Shown here piece by piece: positions 47,101 to 57,218 of a stretch of DNA of 64,000 bases. Made by a program: the position numbers and the translations under genes. The notes beneath the pieces were generated by a model. The model did not search any database. It saw only the letters and a program-made list of their open reading frames with translations, and was not told the DNA's origin. Numbering within the stretch: position 1 is the stretch's first letter; the number at the start of each line of letters is the position of its first letter. The DNA is from Inia geoffrensis (Eukaryota > Chordata > Mammalia > Artiodactyla > Iniidae), in assembly GCA_036417435.1 (NCBI GenBank), contig CM070905.1, positions 16,655,592 to 16,719,591 on the forward strand, in the 5' to 3' direction.

Positions 47101-48557
47101 GTGGCTGGGGCTGAGGTCATCTGAAGCATTATTCACTCTTATACTTCACACTTGAGCTGGGAAAATGCAAAAGCTAGAACAGCAGTTGAGAATTTCTATC
47201 TCACTGTAATCTCTCCAAATGGTCTCTCTAGCATAGAAGCCTCAGGAAAGTCAGACTTCTTTGGGGCCTCCAGGATCCAAAGATGTACGTAACAAGAGAG
47301 AGCAAGGAGGAAACTATATCCCTTTGATGTCCTAGATTTAGAAGTCATATAACATCACTACTTCCCTCTATGTGTCAGAGCAGTCATAAGCTCTGATGAA
47401 ATTCGAGGCAAAGGAACACAGTCTTCATCTTATCACTGTCCCACTTAAGAAGAGCTAGCAATATGAGAAATATTTTTGTGGTCATTTATTTAGTTAAATA
47501 CAATATAAGACAGTGTGATGACAATAATATCAATCTGAACTCCAGATTTTTTTTTTAAGTTTATGTAATGAAGCTTTTTTTTGATATGTAAAATAATAGA
47601 CTTATGGTGGTAGAAAAACACAACCGATCATTTCTGGTGCATTGTTAATCTTTTTTTGGTGTCTGTCTCAAATCACATATTTGAATAAATTATATTTATC
47701 TTTGCTACATTCAATAATATCACATAGTAATTTTAGTGTTGTCGTTTGTGCAAATAAAAACAAAGTGACTACTTTTACAGTCCTCATCTACTCTATTACT
47801 TTCTTCAAGTAGGTTTTCTGGGCATAGATGTAGCTACACAGAGATAAACAGAATTAAGAATGGAGATACAGAAACTCAAATGTATAATCATATTTACTTA
47901 TGTATGAATTTATATTTTACCTTGTTCTACAGAACTCATTCAGGCCTTGCTTTCTTCACACAAGGTTTACTGGGTGTAGGTATAAATACTGAGGAATAAA
48001 CATATGAAAGAAGAAACATGGAAACACAAAAATGTCAAGTAAAATGTAGGATCATATAATTCATATGTGGATGCATATTTTGCCTCATTCCATGATAAGG
48101 ACTTGAATTGTCAAAAAGATACGTGAACGAAAAGGCATCAATGTTGAACATTCACAGCCTCAACTCTTCTGTTTGAGAATACAAAACAAAGCAAAAATTG
48201 CTTTTATCATTATGCATTGGTTTCTGAACTTGTGCAAAGTGGCATAAGAGGTAGTACTAGCTGGATGGATTTACATTGGGAAGGGCATGGTAACTCTGTA
48301 GAAGCAAGGACCATAAGGCAAGAGAGAAGTGATGAGAATACAAAAGTCCTTGTGTGCTGGATTTTAAAATGGAGGATGGTTAAATGATAGATGAAGCAAT
48401 TGACAACTGAGCTCTACTGAAGGGAGCTTGGGGGAGACAGATGGCTAAAAAGAAGAGTTAAGAAGTGTTACACTGTGAGTGAATGGAACTCTAAAGAGGA
48501 TTTTCATTTAAACTGCAACTAGAATTTAAATATCTGTTCAGTCTTTTTTGGCTATTA
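47101..48557. other. non-coding DNA with a diverged tandem duplication
   Basis: 47105-47450 has the wording of an old dispersed repeat (GTCATATAACATCACTACTT; GAGCAGTCATAAGCTCTGAT) that I cannot assign. 47800-48115 contains a diverged tandem duplication, listed separately. No gene. Confidence 0.4.
47800..48115. repeat. diverged tandem duplication, unit about 150 bp
   Basis: Two adjacent units share an ordered series of similar words. Unit A (about 47800-47948): CTTTCTTCAAGTAGG, TTTTCTGGGCATAG, AGATAAACA, GAGATACAGAAACTCAAATG, ATATTTTACCTTGTTC. Unit B (about 47949-48115): CTTTCTTCACACAAGG, TTTACTGGGTGTAG, GAATAAACA, ACATGGAAACACAAAAATG, ATATTTTGCCTCATTC. Unit B has a small insertion. No known family recognised. 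Confidence 0.6.
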
Positions 48558-48565
48558 GGTTGTCC

Positions 48566-48570
<5 letters not shown>

Positions 48571-48597
<27 letters not shown>

Positions 48598-48863
48598 GTT
48601 GTGTTGGGTCTTTGTTTCTATGCGAGGGCTTTCACTAGCTGTGGCAAGCGGGGGCCACTCTTCATCGTGGTGTGCGGGCCGGCCTCTCACTATCGCGGCC
48701 TCTCTTTTTGCAGAGCACAGGCTCCAGACGCGCAGGCTCAGTAGTTGTGGCTCACGGGCCTAGTTGCTCCGCGGCATGTGGGATCCTCCTAGGCCAGGGC
48801 TCAAACCCGTGTCCCCTGCATTGACAGGCAGATTCTCAACCACTGCGCCACCAGGGAAGCCCC
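48571..48863 (-). mobile_element. CHR-type SINE (long form), antisense
   Basis: Right edge CACTGCGCCACCAGGGAAGC is the reverse complement of the SINE head. Moving left: GTGGGATCCTCCTAGGCC, GGCTCCAGACGCGCAGGCTC, and a long-form 3' part (GGGTCTTTGTTTCTATGCGA) before a poly-T (48566-48582). The flanks share a short T-rich repeat (TCCTTTTTTTTT). The 71-codon plus frame 48548-48763 is an artefact. Confidence 0.92.
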
Positions 48864-48872
48864 TCCTTTTTT

Positions 48873-49764
48873 TTTTGTATAGGACACCATGGTAAAACAG
48901 AACAGTAGATTAAAGACCTAATTGTTTTACTGTCTGATCAATCAGGGTATTCATGAAAGAGGAGTAAGGAGTTGCTCATATTCTATGAGCAACTCATAGA
49001 ATACAGTGGAAAGAGTACTTAGCTGGGAATTATGAGATATGAGTTCTCATGTGGGTTCAGGAAGAACAAAGGTTCTTTCTGCCTCTAACCTGCTAAGATT
49101 CTTATTTTAGTTATAAGACAAAAGAAACATATACAAAATATGTATCCATTTGGTCTTATGCCATTACCACTTCCAAACGCAAATTGTTCACAAATAAACA
49201 TGCAAGATTAATTATAAATACATTTCTGCAATTGGCAATCAATCATGATATAATCTTCATTTTTCAAAGGAGTTTGGAATATATATATTATATTGAATAT
49301 ATACATATACTATATGTAATAACACATATATAATACAAGTAAATATTGGTCTTTGACTACAAAAAGTTTCTAGGAACTCAAAATAGACTTTTAAAAGACT
49401 GTCTTTTCACCATGACCACATCTATAAGTGAATCCATTTCTCAGGCAAATTATCTGGCTCTCTTCAGCAATTCATCTTCACTCAACTGATCAGGCAAACT
49501 GAACTTGTGTAATTATTGTAGTTATCTGAGGGACCAATTCAATTGGATTTTACTTTGATGTGCTTAGATCAATAGACACAGTTTAAGGTGTCTGGGAGAT
49601 GCATGACGCAATTATCTAAAGAGTTTTTAAGTTATTATAGTCTTGTTATGAATTATTTCTCATTAAAGGAAATCTATTTGGAGATAATTTTTTCAGTAAT
49701 GGACTTACTGTGCCTTGTAGACTATTTTAAAATAATCTTTGGGCCTATACTTGTTGCTAACCTA
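48873..49764. other. unique non-coding DNA with overlapping hairpins
   Basis: No gene or repeat recognised. Two overlapping perfect inverted repeats lie at 48969-49003. An AT-rich TATA-type patch lies at 49278-49345. Confidence 0.45.
48969..49003. repeat. two overlapping perfect hairpins
   Basis: Hairpin 1: arms GAGTTGCTCATA (48969-48980) and TATGAGCAACTC (48984-48995) around the loop TTC. Hairpin 2: arms TATTCTATGAG (48979-48989) and CTCATAGAATA (48993-49003) around the loop CAA. All base pairs are perfect. The shared central strand means only one hairpin can form at a time. Confidence 0.95.
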
Positions 49765-49960
49765 TAGAAGCATGATGTGGTAGAAAGCTCAGTGATGTAG
49801 GAATCAAATGACTGGGTTGTAGTCCTGCCTAAACTACTAACTTCAGTAAAAGTTCATAATTGCTCAGAGTCCAGCTTCCTCAACAGCAAAAGGAGAGGAT
49901 TTGAACAAGAGGACTGCTACACTTCTTTTCACCTACAGTATTCTATGACTGTGCCCTCTT
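49765..49960 (+). repeat. MIR SINE
   Basis: Sense MIR order: ATGATGTGGTAGAAAGCTCA, GGTTGTAGTCCTGCC, CCAGCTTCCTCAACAGCAAA and GGAGAGGATTTGAACAAGAG. Diverged. Confidence 0.65.
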
Positions 49961-50520
49961 TTAATATGCTTGTTCCGAAAGGTATAAGAAGTTGGATCTG
50001 GAAGAGAAATAAATGTTGAAGGTGATACTACTGTCTACCTGCTCCATTCTTATGTCTGCCCAAGCTTCCCAAATGAATCAGGAAATAGCACCACAGTTGT
50101 CATAGCAGGGCCCAGCCCACATATCCAGACAATTTTCACTACAGAGTACACACAAATAGCTCTTTGGAAATTAAGGAAATACACAAGTGCAAATATTTGT
50201 TGCTAATCTTAAAAGAGAGGGCAAAAATCTAGATCAAAGTACAGAAAATCTACACAGACAATAAAAGAAAAAAATCATAGAATATGGAACATATTTTTAA
50301 AATAAAAGTCTATACAAAAGTTTTTATTTTAATATTTAAAAGAAAGAATCACATGTTCATTCCCACAGCTTTTCTTTCTCTTTAATTTAAAATATAGATA
50401 TATTTTCTCTTTGTTTTGGTATAAGCTTACTTTGGCTCTCCCTGGAAACCTGTGTATCTAGTAAAAACAATAAAAAGAGATTAAAATGTATATATTTAAA
50501 TGAATTATAAATAATACATA
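49961..50520. other. unique AT-rich non-coding DNA
   Basis: No gene or confident repeat recognised. Confidence 0.4.
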
Positions 50521-50522
50521 TT

Positions 50523-50715
50523 TTTTAAACATCTTTATTGAAGTATAATTGCTTTACAATGGTGTATTAGTTTCTGCTTTATAACAAAGTGAATCAGCCA
50601 TACCTATACATATATCCCCACATCTCCTCCCTCTTGCGTCTCCCTCCCACCCTCCCTATCCCACCCCTCTAGGTGGTCACAAAGCACCGAGTTGATCTCC
50701 CTGTGCTATGTGGCT
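50523..50715 (-). mobile_element. L1 3' end, antisense (left arm of inverted pair)
   Basis: Poly-T then AAACATCTTTATTGAAGTAT, AATTGCTTTACAATGGTGTA, TCTCCCTCCCACCCTCCCTA, TCCCACCCCTCTAGGTGGTC and CTCCCTGTGCTATGTGGCTT. This is about 190 bp of the young L1 3'UTR in reverse orientation, including the extreme 3' end. Confidence 0.9.
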
Positions 50716-50722
50716 TCTGGGA

Positions 50723-51009
50723 GGAGGAAGGGGAAGCTGGGATGAAGTGAAAGAGTGGCATGGACATATATACACTACTGAACGTAAAATAGTTAGCTAG
50801 TGGGAAGCAGCAACATAGCACAGGGAGATCAGCTCAGTGCTCTGCGATGATCTAGAGGGGTGGGATAGGGAGGGTGGGAGGGAGACGCAAGAGGGAGGGG
50901 ATATGGGGATATGTATGCATATATGGCTGACTCACTTTGGTGTACAACAGAACCTAACACAGTATTGTGAAGCAATTATACTCCAATAAGTATCTATTAA
51001 AAAAAAAAT
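50723..51009 (+). mobile_element. L1 3' end, sense (right arm of inverted pair)
   Basis: GAGTGGCATGGACATATATA, AGCTAGTGGGAAGCAGCAAC, CACAGGGAGATCAGCTCAGT, GGGTGGGATAGGGAGGGTGG, then CAATTATACTCCAATAAGTA and a poly-A. It is the same 3'UTR type as the left arm but in the opposite orientation, so both arms have their 3' ends pointing outward. Confidence 0.9.
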
Positions 51010-51345
51010 CTCAGGGTCTTCTGAGTGCAGGTCTCTATGGGACTGCACAGTTTGCATACCATGAAGTCAGCCCTACATAATTATCCCTTTTCCTATGATA
51101 TTTAGATAAAATGGAATTTTTGTTTGCTTATAATTGTATATTATTAGCTGTCAGGCTATCTTTGACTAGAAGCTACAAAATGTCAAGGATTATATTTCAT
51201 GGATATATTCCACTCTGGTTGTTACACATATTACTCATATTCTCCAAAACTGATGTATTCCCATCCATCAAGATTATTTACATAAAGTCTATGCACGGCA
51301 TGTAATAAACTTTCAATAAATGTTTAACAGCCCAAAAAAAAAAAA
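51010..51345 (+). other. unassigned block ending in AATAAA and poly-A
   Basis: About 320 bp without a recognised family, ending in AATAAACTTTCAATAAATGT, then TTAACAGCCC and a run of 15 A (51331-51345). This could be an L2/MIR-like tail with a chance poly-A, or the 3' end of a retroposed transcript. The 64-codon frame 51111-51305 is not convincing. Confidence 0.4.
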
Positions 51346-51830
51346 AAATGATAACCTAAAGAGGGAATTGGCCAAAGATGAAAGTGCAGCAAAGAAGTGA
51401 AGAGAGATGATGGGAGACGTGGAACTTGAATCTAGCATAAATGGAGTTATAGAAGAAACAACAGACAGTGAGAATGTTGACACTGCTGCCCTCTGAGCGC
51501 CTCTAGACATGCAGTCAGAGGAACTTAGTAAAGGTCAACTTTTCATCATAGATGAGGAATGTAGTTGTGGCGAAAAGGATGCAGGCCTCTCAAGAGAAAG
51601 TGACACCTACAGAAAACCTCCCATTAAAAGGCCTCTCAGACATACTTCATAATATTAAAGCATAAAGGATACAATGTTAGAAGCTGATCCAGAATTAGAC
51701 TGGAGTATGACAATTTACCCAGGCACTGGAAAGATACTTGCTCTGTATTGTAAGTTACAGTGATAAGAAGGAAAAGGTAAGCACTGTTCAAATTAATCTT
51801 GGTAAGTTTTTTACACAGATATAAAACACT
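51346..51830 (+). pseudogene. Tigger/pogo-type transposase C-terminal relic
   Basis: In broken frames I read pieces such as KGLSDILHNIKA, then (after stops) a segment ending in YSDKKEKVSTVQI. These resemble the C-terminal part of Tigger-type transposases: acidic middle, then LxxxxHxI and KKxSTVQ motifs. Stops are frequent. A possible element terminus with transposon-like wording lies further right (about 52190-52275). Family assignment is tentative. Confidence 0.5.
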
Positions 51831-52126
51831 TTAATTCTCAAGTTTCCTAATATTTCAAATTACAGTGTACTAAATAAATACATATTTAGTGTAATATTTA
51901 AATAAATACTTAATGAGTATTTTATTATTAATTAAACTTATAAATTAAAAATTTTTATATTATAATATAATTGAAATGATACATAATTTAAATTGTGTTT
52001 TAAAAATTAATAAAAGTACTGTAAGTTTACAGTTATAACTAATAAACACATATGTATTTATTAAATAGTTTTATTACTTTTTTCATTTTCCTATACATTT
52101 ATGACAGAGTTTTTAATATTTTGACA
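51831..52126. other. very AT-rich non-coding DNA
   Basis: Runs of TTAAATAAATAC and TATATTATAATATA type sequence; possibly the AT-rich tail of the transposon relic. No gene. Confidence 0.4.
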
Positions 52127-52174
52127 AATTTTTTTTTTTGCGATACACGGGCCCGTCATTGTTGTGGCCTCTCC
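52127..52174 (-). mobile_element. CHR SINE 3' fragment, antisense
   Basis: A poly-T followed by GCGATACACGGGCCCGTCAT and TGTTGTGGCCTCTCC is the reverse complement of the CHR 3' part (GGAGAGGCCACAAC...CGCGTACCGC plus poly-A). Only about 45 bp remain, so it is a strongly 5'-truncated insertion. Confidence 0.75.
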
Positions 52175-52379
52175 AGTTTTTTTTCCTATTGGTTAACATT
52201 GCTTTGCACAGTTTTGGATTACACAGTCATTTTCGTGGTCCTGAACTACCGTGCAAGGTGAAGAGAGCCTGTGTTTGAAATTGTAATTAGCTGCCTCACT
52301 CCTTCCTCTCCTTTAGTCCTAATTTCTTCAGGCAGCTAAATTTACTTCTTCTAGCTGTGTCTTGTGATATTTATCTCCA

Positions 52380-52640
52380 CATTTTCAAAAATGTGTTATA
52401 ATAATTGCTTTTTCATGACTCATTTTAATTTTTCTTATTTTTTACTGCCTTGTTTTGGGTTCTTTTTTATGGCAGTGTAGTATTTCATTGCTATGTATTA
52501 TTTTTTTGATTAAATAGAATACAATTTGTTTATTCATTCTACACTTGATAGGCAACTGGTTATATGTTCCTGTTTTTACCTATATAAATAAAGTTTTTAA
52601 GAACATGCTTTCATATGTCTTTTGACATTATTTGACATTG
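52380..52640 (-). repeat. old L1 3'-region fragment, antisense
   Basis: TTTTATGGCAGTGTAGTATT, TCATTGCTATGTATTATTTT, TTTATTCATTCTACACTTGA and TATAAATAAAGTTTTTAAGA resemble the antisense L1 wording seen at 29480-29610, much diverged. Confidence 0.55.
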
Positions 52641-53639
52641 ACATCTGAAGCATCAATATTTTATTTGCACAGCCATAAATTTATTTTTGACTACATTTAC
52701 TTCAGAAACCATAGATTTTTTTTTTAATGGTACACAAAATTAACTTCATATAGTGATTTCCAGCATACATATCAGCTTTATACAACATAATCAGGAATAC
52801 AACCACTATGTTCCTTAGGGTTTGTTGGGTAACAATTTGTTTTCAAAATTACATATAAAAGAGTGATATTTATCTTCATTAGTGCTTTCTCTTTTATCAG
52901 ATCAATGACCTGTTCTCTTGGTCCTTCCTGGCCCTGCTTTAGGAGGTGACAACAGAAAGTTCATCCGAGAAGTTAGCATTTGTCTTTGGCTGACATGATG
53001 TTCAAAATTATATTTTAATACCCAATTGATCTAGACTTTCAGAGCTTTTAACTATCTCCTAATATTAAAAAAATCTAAATCTATATATATATATTAATGA
53101 TTCTATTAAATATATATTTTGTCCCTATAAGCTCTCTCTTATGGAATGTAAAAAGATTCAATAGAATATTAAATGAACATGTTATTTGAATACTGAAGTA
53201 TGATGACTAATCACACTCATTCTCCATGCCACCCCACCACCAAGAGCAGGATCAGTTGAGAGATATTGATATCAAACAGAGGGGTGATCAAAGTATATAA
53301 CTCTCTACTGGTGAAACTGAGTTGGAGAATATAGACTGGCCTGTGTCTGGTTATTATTTCCCCTGGAATTAAATTTATCCTCCTAGAACTGCATTTCCCC
53401 CCACATCCAGGGTACACTGTGCCACAGGAAGCAAAACAGAATCCTTGCATCCTAAGGACAGGCTGCTCTGAGAGAGGGGGAAATTCTGGCTGGGTACCCT
53501 TTGTATAGAGCCCTTCCCTTCTCTAAGCTTGTCTGTCAAAACAAGATCAATCTGAGACAAGGCTACAGTCCCAAATTTCCTAAAGGACCATGGTAGGACT
53601 GTGGAGAGAAAGTCAACATGTGGGTAATATTTACATAGT
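52641..53639. other. unique non-coding DNA
   Basis: No gene or confident repeat recognised. Two overlapping minus-strand frames (53217-53450 and 53375-53647) show no known domain. Confidence 0.4.
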
Positions 53640-53850
53640 GTTTGCAATGTGCCAACATCCCTTCTAAAAACCTTTGTATTTATTGAAATAGTTAATACTT
53701 ACAAAACTCTACATGATATTCCCATTTCAATGATGAATAATTGGAGGCATAGAAAGGGTAAGTAACTTGCTCAAGGTCACACTGCTAGTAAGTGTCTGAG
53801 CTGAAATTTAAACCAATGTTTAAACCAATGTAGTCTATGTCCAAATTACA
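53640..53850 (-). repeat. MIR SINE, antisense
   Basis: GGCATAGAAAGGGTAAGTAA, CTTGCTCAAGGTCACACTGC and TAGTAAGTGTCTGAGCTGAA are the antisense MIR core. A 12-bp direct duplication (TTTAAACCAATG at about 53809 and 53819) sits at its right edge. Confidence 0.8.
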
Positions 53851-54391
53851 TAATACTTCCTACAGCCTGCAATTTCTTTTTTTCCCCATGATTTGAGTGT
53901 AGAGCAGTGTCCCTCAAGGGAGAAAATCAGCTCCCACCTTCAAGGGTCACTTTTTCAATATAGAACATCACATCTTTATCTATATTCCTGGGACTAATAT
54001 AAGAAGTTCATTTTTTGCCCCTATCCCTTCCACACTCAGGATTCTGAAATGGGTCTGGGTCATGCATTAATTAACTAAAAGATTACCCTATACCCCAATG
54101 TTGTTATCTCATCACTATCATGATTCCTACTTCAAATGTTTCCCTACCATTGTGTTAAATATAACTCAGTAGAGGTTACTCAATGAACACAAGTAACTCC
54201 ATAAAATTACTATGAATTTTTTTCATAAAAAACTAATTTTGCATAATATGAACTCTTCTCCATTATTAAATTATCAAGGAAGAATTAAAGACCAGAAATT
54301 TAATTTTGCTCTAGCAGCTCCAAATCCTAAGAAATTAATAAAATCCTTAAACCCTCTTCTCCAGTTCTTTATTCTGGTTAGTTTCATTCTT

Positions 54392-54409
54392 GGGCGGGGC
54401 GGGGGGGGG
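54392..54409 (+). other. G-rich tract with GC box, potential G-quadruplex
   Basis: GGGCGGGGCGGGGGGGGG has at least four G-runs of three or more and contains a GGGCGGGGC Sp1-type GC box. It lies alone in AT-rich DNA. It may simply be a variable homopolymer. Confidence 0.6.
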
Positions 54410-54650
54410 TTCTCAGTTCCTGGTGGAGTTGGGGGTTCTGAGCAGCAGCAGCAGCCTGAGCTCTCTTCTGTGTAAAAATGTGTTGGATGTCACCCAAATG
54501 TGTGGGATACACCCAAATGTTATATCAATCAAACCTATGTTTCTCATGGGTCCAGACTTTTAAGTGTTCCAACGAATTTATAGATCAAATATGTATTGTG
54601 TCTCCTTGTCAAATTCCACTAAAACATAGTTACAAATAAAGTATCTATAT

Positions 54651-54730
54651 ACACACATATATATGTATACTTATGTATGTATGTATATATACATATGTAT
54701 GTATGGATGGATGGATGGATGTATACATAC
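54651..54730. repeat. compound TATG/GGAT microsatellite
   Basis: AT-rich start (ACACACATATATATGTATAC), then TATG units (TATGTATGTATGTATA), then four GGAT units (GGATGGATGGATGGAT). Slippage-prone. Confidence 0.9.
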
Positions 54731-55289
54731 TCACTGGTATAGAGAGAATGGGGAAAGGAAGGGTTCAACAGATGAAAGGCTTTAGTATACTTTAGGTGGA
54801 CAGAAAACAGATGAAGGAATGTGACTGACTCAACTGAATATGGGTGACCCTGTGAGAATACACCACCTGGTTCCCTCTGCTCATTTCTGAAAAGTTTAGG
54901 ACTTGGAGGCAACAGGCACCAGAAAAGATACAGGGAAACTGAGCTAAAAAGGCAAGGGATGTTTGGAAAGAGTTTAAAGTAAAAAGTTGGTATCCTGGTC
55001 AGGTCTACCCTGCTACCCTTTAGCCCTGATGGACATTTTCTGGCCCCCCGCATTAGCAGAGCAGGCAACCAGGGAAGTCCTCAAGCTCTTTTTTTTTTTT
55101 TTAACCTTTAAGCCTGGCCTTGGTTATATGAGAATGTTCTTAATTCTGGTAATAGAACTCAAGGCCACCCCTAGTTCCAATTCCAGATCCAGGAAATATA
55201 TGACTTCACACTGAGTTTACCTCTTTGTGTTTCCATTCTCTTTCTGATTCATGGAGATGCTCATCTTGAATTTGAGCATTTCTTTATTT

Positions 55290-55390
55290 TTTAAAAATTT
55301 TTATTGGCGTATAGTTGCTTTACAATGTGTGCTAGTTTCTACTGTAGAGCAAAGTGAATCAGCTATACGTATATATATATACCCCCTCTT
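55290..55390 (-). mobile_element. L1 3' end, antisense, very short
   Basis: AAATTTTTATTGGCGTATAG, TTGCTTTACAATGTGTGCTA, GTTTCTACTGTAGAGCAAAG and TGAATCAGCTATACGTATAT: about 100 bp of L1 3'UTR, severely 5'-truncated. Candidate duplications are T-rich and not decisive. Confidence 0.8.
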
Positions 55391-55814
55391 TTTATTAGTT
55401 TTTTAAACATATCTCTCATTGCAATAAATTATAAATGTAGAGGACAGTAATTTCCTCGTTAACTTTTTCTGCCATTTTGAAATACATCTGTCATCATTAT
55501 ACACACATTTAAATACACACATACAGACACACACAAAGTATTGATCTTTCAAATTCAGTATCTTTGCAATATGACAGATTTGGGGCTGCTAGGTAGGCAG
55601 ACCCTTACCAATGAGCATTCAAGTGAATATACAGGCAAAGTGGTATTAATGGAGTTATTGGTCTTAAAATGTCTTGTTGAATTTTAATGCTTAACATGGT
55701 TTGTCATTACTACAATGTATTGACCTTCATTTTACTTGATATCATGTTTCACAGAAGATGTTAGCTAATTGCTTCAATAGGATAAATAAGAATATGAAGT
55801 GTAGTCTACTCTAA
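55391..55814. other. unique non-coding DNA
   Basis: No gene or confident repeat recognised; a CA-rich patch lies at about 55497-55538. Confidence 0.4.
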
Positions 55815-55827
55815 AAATGTGCAATCT
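55815..55827 (+). repeat. target-site duplication, left (CHR SINE)
   Basis: AAATGTGCAATCT; the right copy at 56049-56061 reads AAATGTGCACTCT. Confidence 0.85.
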
Positions 55828-56048
55828 GGGCTTCCCTGGTGGCGCAGTGGTTGAGAGTCCGCCTGCCGATGCAGGGGACGAGGGTTCGTGCCCCGGTCTG
55901 GGAAGATCCCACATGCCGCGGAGCGGCTGGGCCTGAAAGCCATGGCCGCTGAGCCTGCGTGTCCGGAGCCTGTGCTCCTCAACGGGAAAGGCCACAACAG
56001 TGAGAGGCCCGCGTACCGCAAAAAAAAAAAAAAAAAAAAAAAAAAAAG
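55828..56048 (+). mobile_element. CHR-type tRNA-derived SINE (short form)
   Basis: GGGCTTCCCTGGTGGCGCAG head, A box TGGCGCAGTGG, B box GGTTCGTGCCC, body GATCCCACATGCCGCGGAGC, end CGCGTACCGC plus about 27 A. Its sharp ends, long A tail and near-identity to the copies at 17220 and 42657 suggest a relatively recent insertion. Overlapping 94-130 codon frames on both strands are artefacts. Confidence 0.95.
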
Positions 56049-56061
56049 AAATGTGCACTCT
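56049..56061 (+). repeat. target-site duplication, right (CHR SINE)
   Basis: AAATGTGCACTCT, one mismatch to the left copy. Confidence 0.85.
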
Positions 56062-56284
56062 ATTTTCAAGCGCTTTTGGGAACTAATTTTGCAGCAGATG
56101 TTTGCATACAATGTGCTAACTTCAAACGGTGATTATTTAATTCTTGGAGGAAAATGTATCCATTTTGGAAGAGCTTATACATTCCCTAGAATAACCCCAA
56201 GAATCTTAGATAATTTTTTTCCTATAATTTCTTATATTTTAAAGATATTTGGTTCATTCTTACCAGACTTAGGAGTTTAACTTG

Positions 56285-56520
56285 AAAGGCAATGGTTTAG
56301 AGGAAAGAGAACAGATTTTAATGTTAGACACATCTGTGATCTAAAACTCACCTCTATTATTTCCTAATTGTGTAAACTTAGGCAAAATTAATTTCTCCAA
56401 GCCTTAGTTTTTATTTGTTAAGCAGCGAAGACAATGACTATCTTATTTCTAGTACTTTGGTGGTTTAACTGAGATAATGAATATAAACTTCATAATATGG
56501 GACTGATATAGAGTTGATGG
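56285..56520 (+). repeat. MIR SINE
   Basis: Sense order: AATGGTTTAGAGGAAAGAGA, TTCCTAATTGTGTAAACTTA, GGCAAAATTAATTTCTCCAA, GCCTTAGTTTTTATTTGTTA, then TTAACTGAGATAATGAATAT. Nearly full length. Confidence 0.8.
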
Positions 56521-57217
56521 CCAATGCATGTTAGTTTCAGTGTCTATTTATCCCATATCTGTGAGATTTTATCCTAAAGTGCAAATGTGACAATTATGTG
56601 CTTCTCCTTCCAGTCATTCTTAATGAGTAAGGTTATGCTTACCAGCTCTTGTACCCCTTCATGTCAGAAAAAAAAAAGCTGGATCAAAAATAGATGTTAC
56701 TTCCTTATGTGTGCATATGTGTTTCCACTTTTCATTGCAGCTTTGGAAAAAGGATGGTATTTTTAAGATAAGGGCTTGTGAGAGACAATGCAATTATTCA
56801 GTCGTTCTGAAAGATGGCCCAGGAGGTATTGTTCTGCTTACATAGGCTCTACAAATAGATAATGCCATAATGAATTTTTGTTCTAAGGAGATGTTTTATA
56901 CCTCAAACATATTAAATATAACAAATGCCAAATGGAATTAAAGAGATGGAACAAAACTCAGTACATTTGTTTCCAATCTAAACTCATCCTTGAGGTACAT
57001 TAGGACAGAATCCGAGGTATTCTGCCAAAAGAAGGTTTCTTTCTTTTAGTCCCACAAACACCATGTTATGCTATGCATACAGGTGCTTCTCTGTGAGTAG
57101 GTCACCATTTATTTTGTAAATACAAATCAGGTAGAGAATACTTGAGCAGGAAATGTTGAAGGTATTATTCTAAGGTCAATTATTTAGGGTAGGAATTTGC
57201 AAAACATGTCCTCTAGG

Positions 57218-57218
<1 letters not shown>
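56521..57218. other. unique non-coding DNA
   Basis: No gene or confident repeat recognised. Confidence 0.4.

Larger units (their letters stand above)
53851..55289. other. unique non-coding DNA
   Basis: No gene. Contains a G-rich tract (54392-54409) and a tetranucleotide microsatellite (54651-54730). The 149-codon minus frame 55068-54619 runs through the microsatellite and lacks domains, so I reject it as a gene. Confidence 0.45.

Noticed and set aside
54619..55068. 149-codon minus frame
   Set aside because: Its C-terminal part is the translation of a tetranucleotide microsatellite (YIHPSIHTYICIYTYIH); no domain elsewhere.
55774..56280. 130-codon plus frame and two minus frames
   Set aside because: They run through the SINE and its poly-A (poly-lysine or poly-phenylalanine), not a gene.
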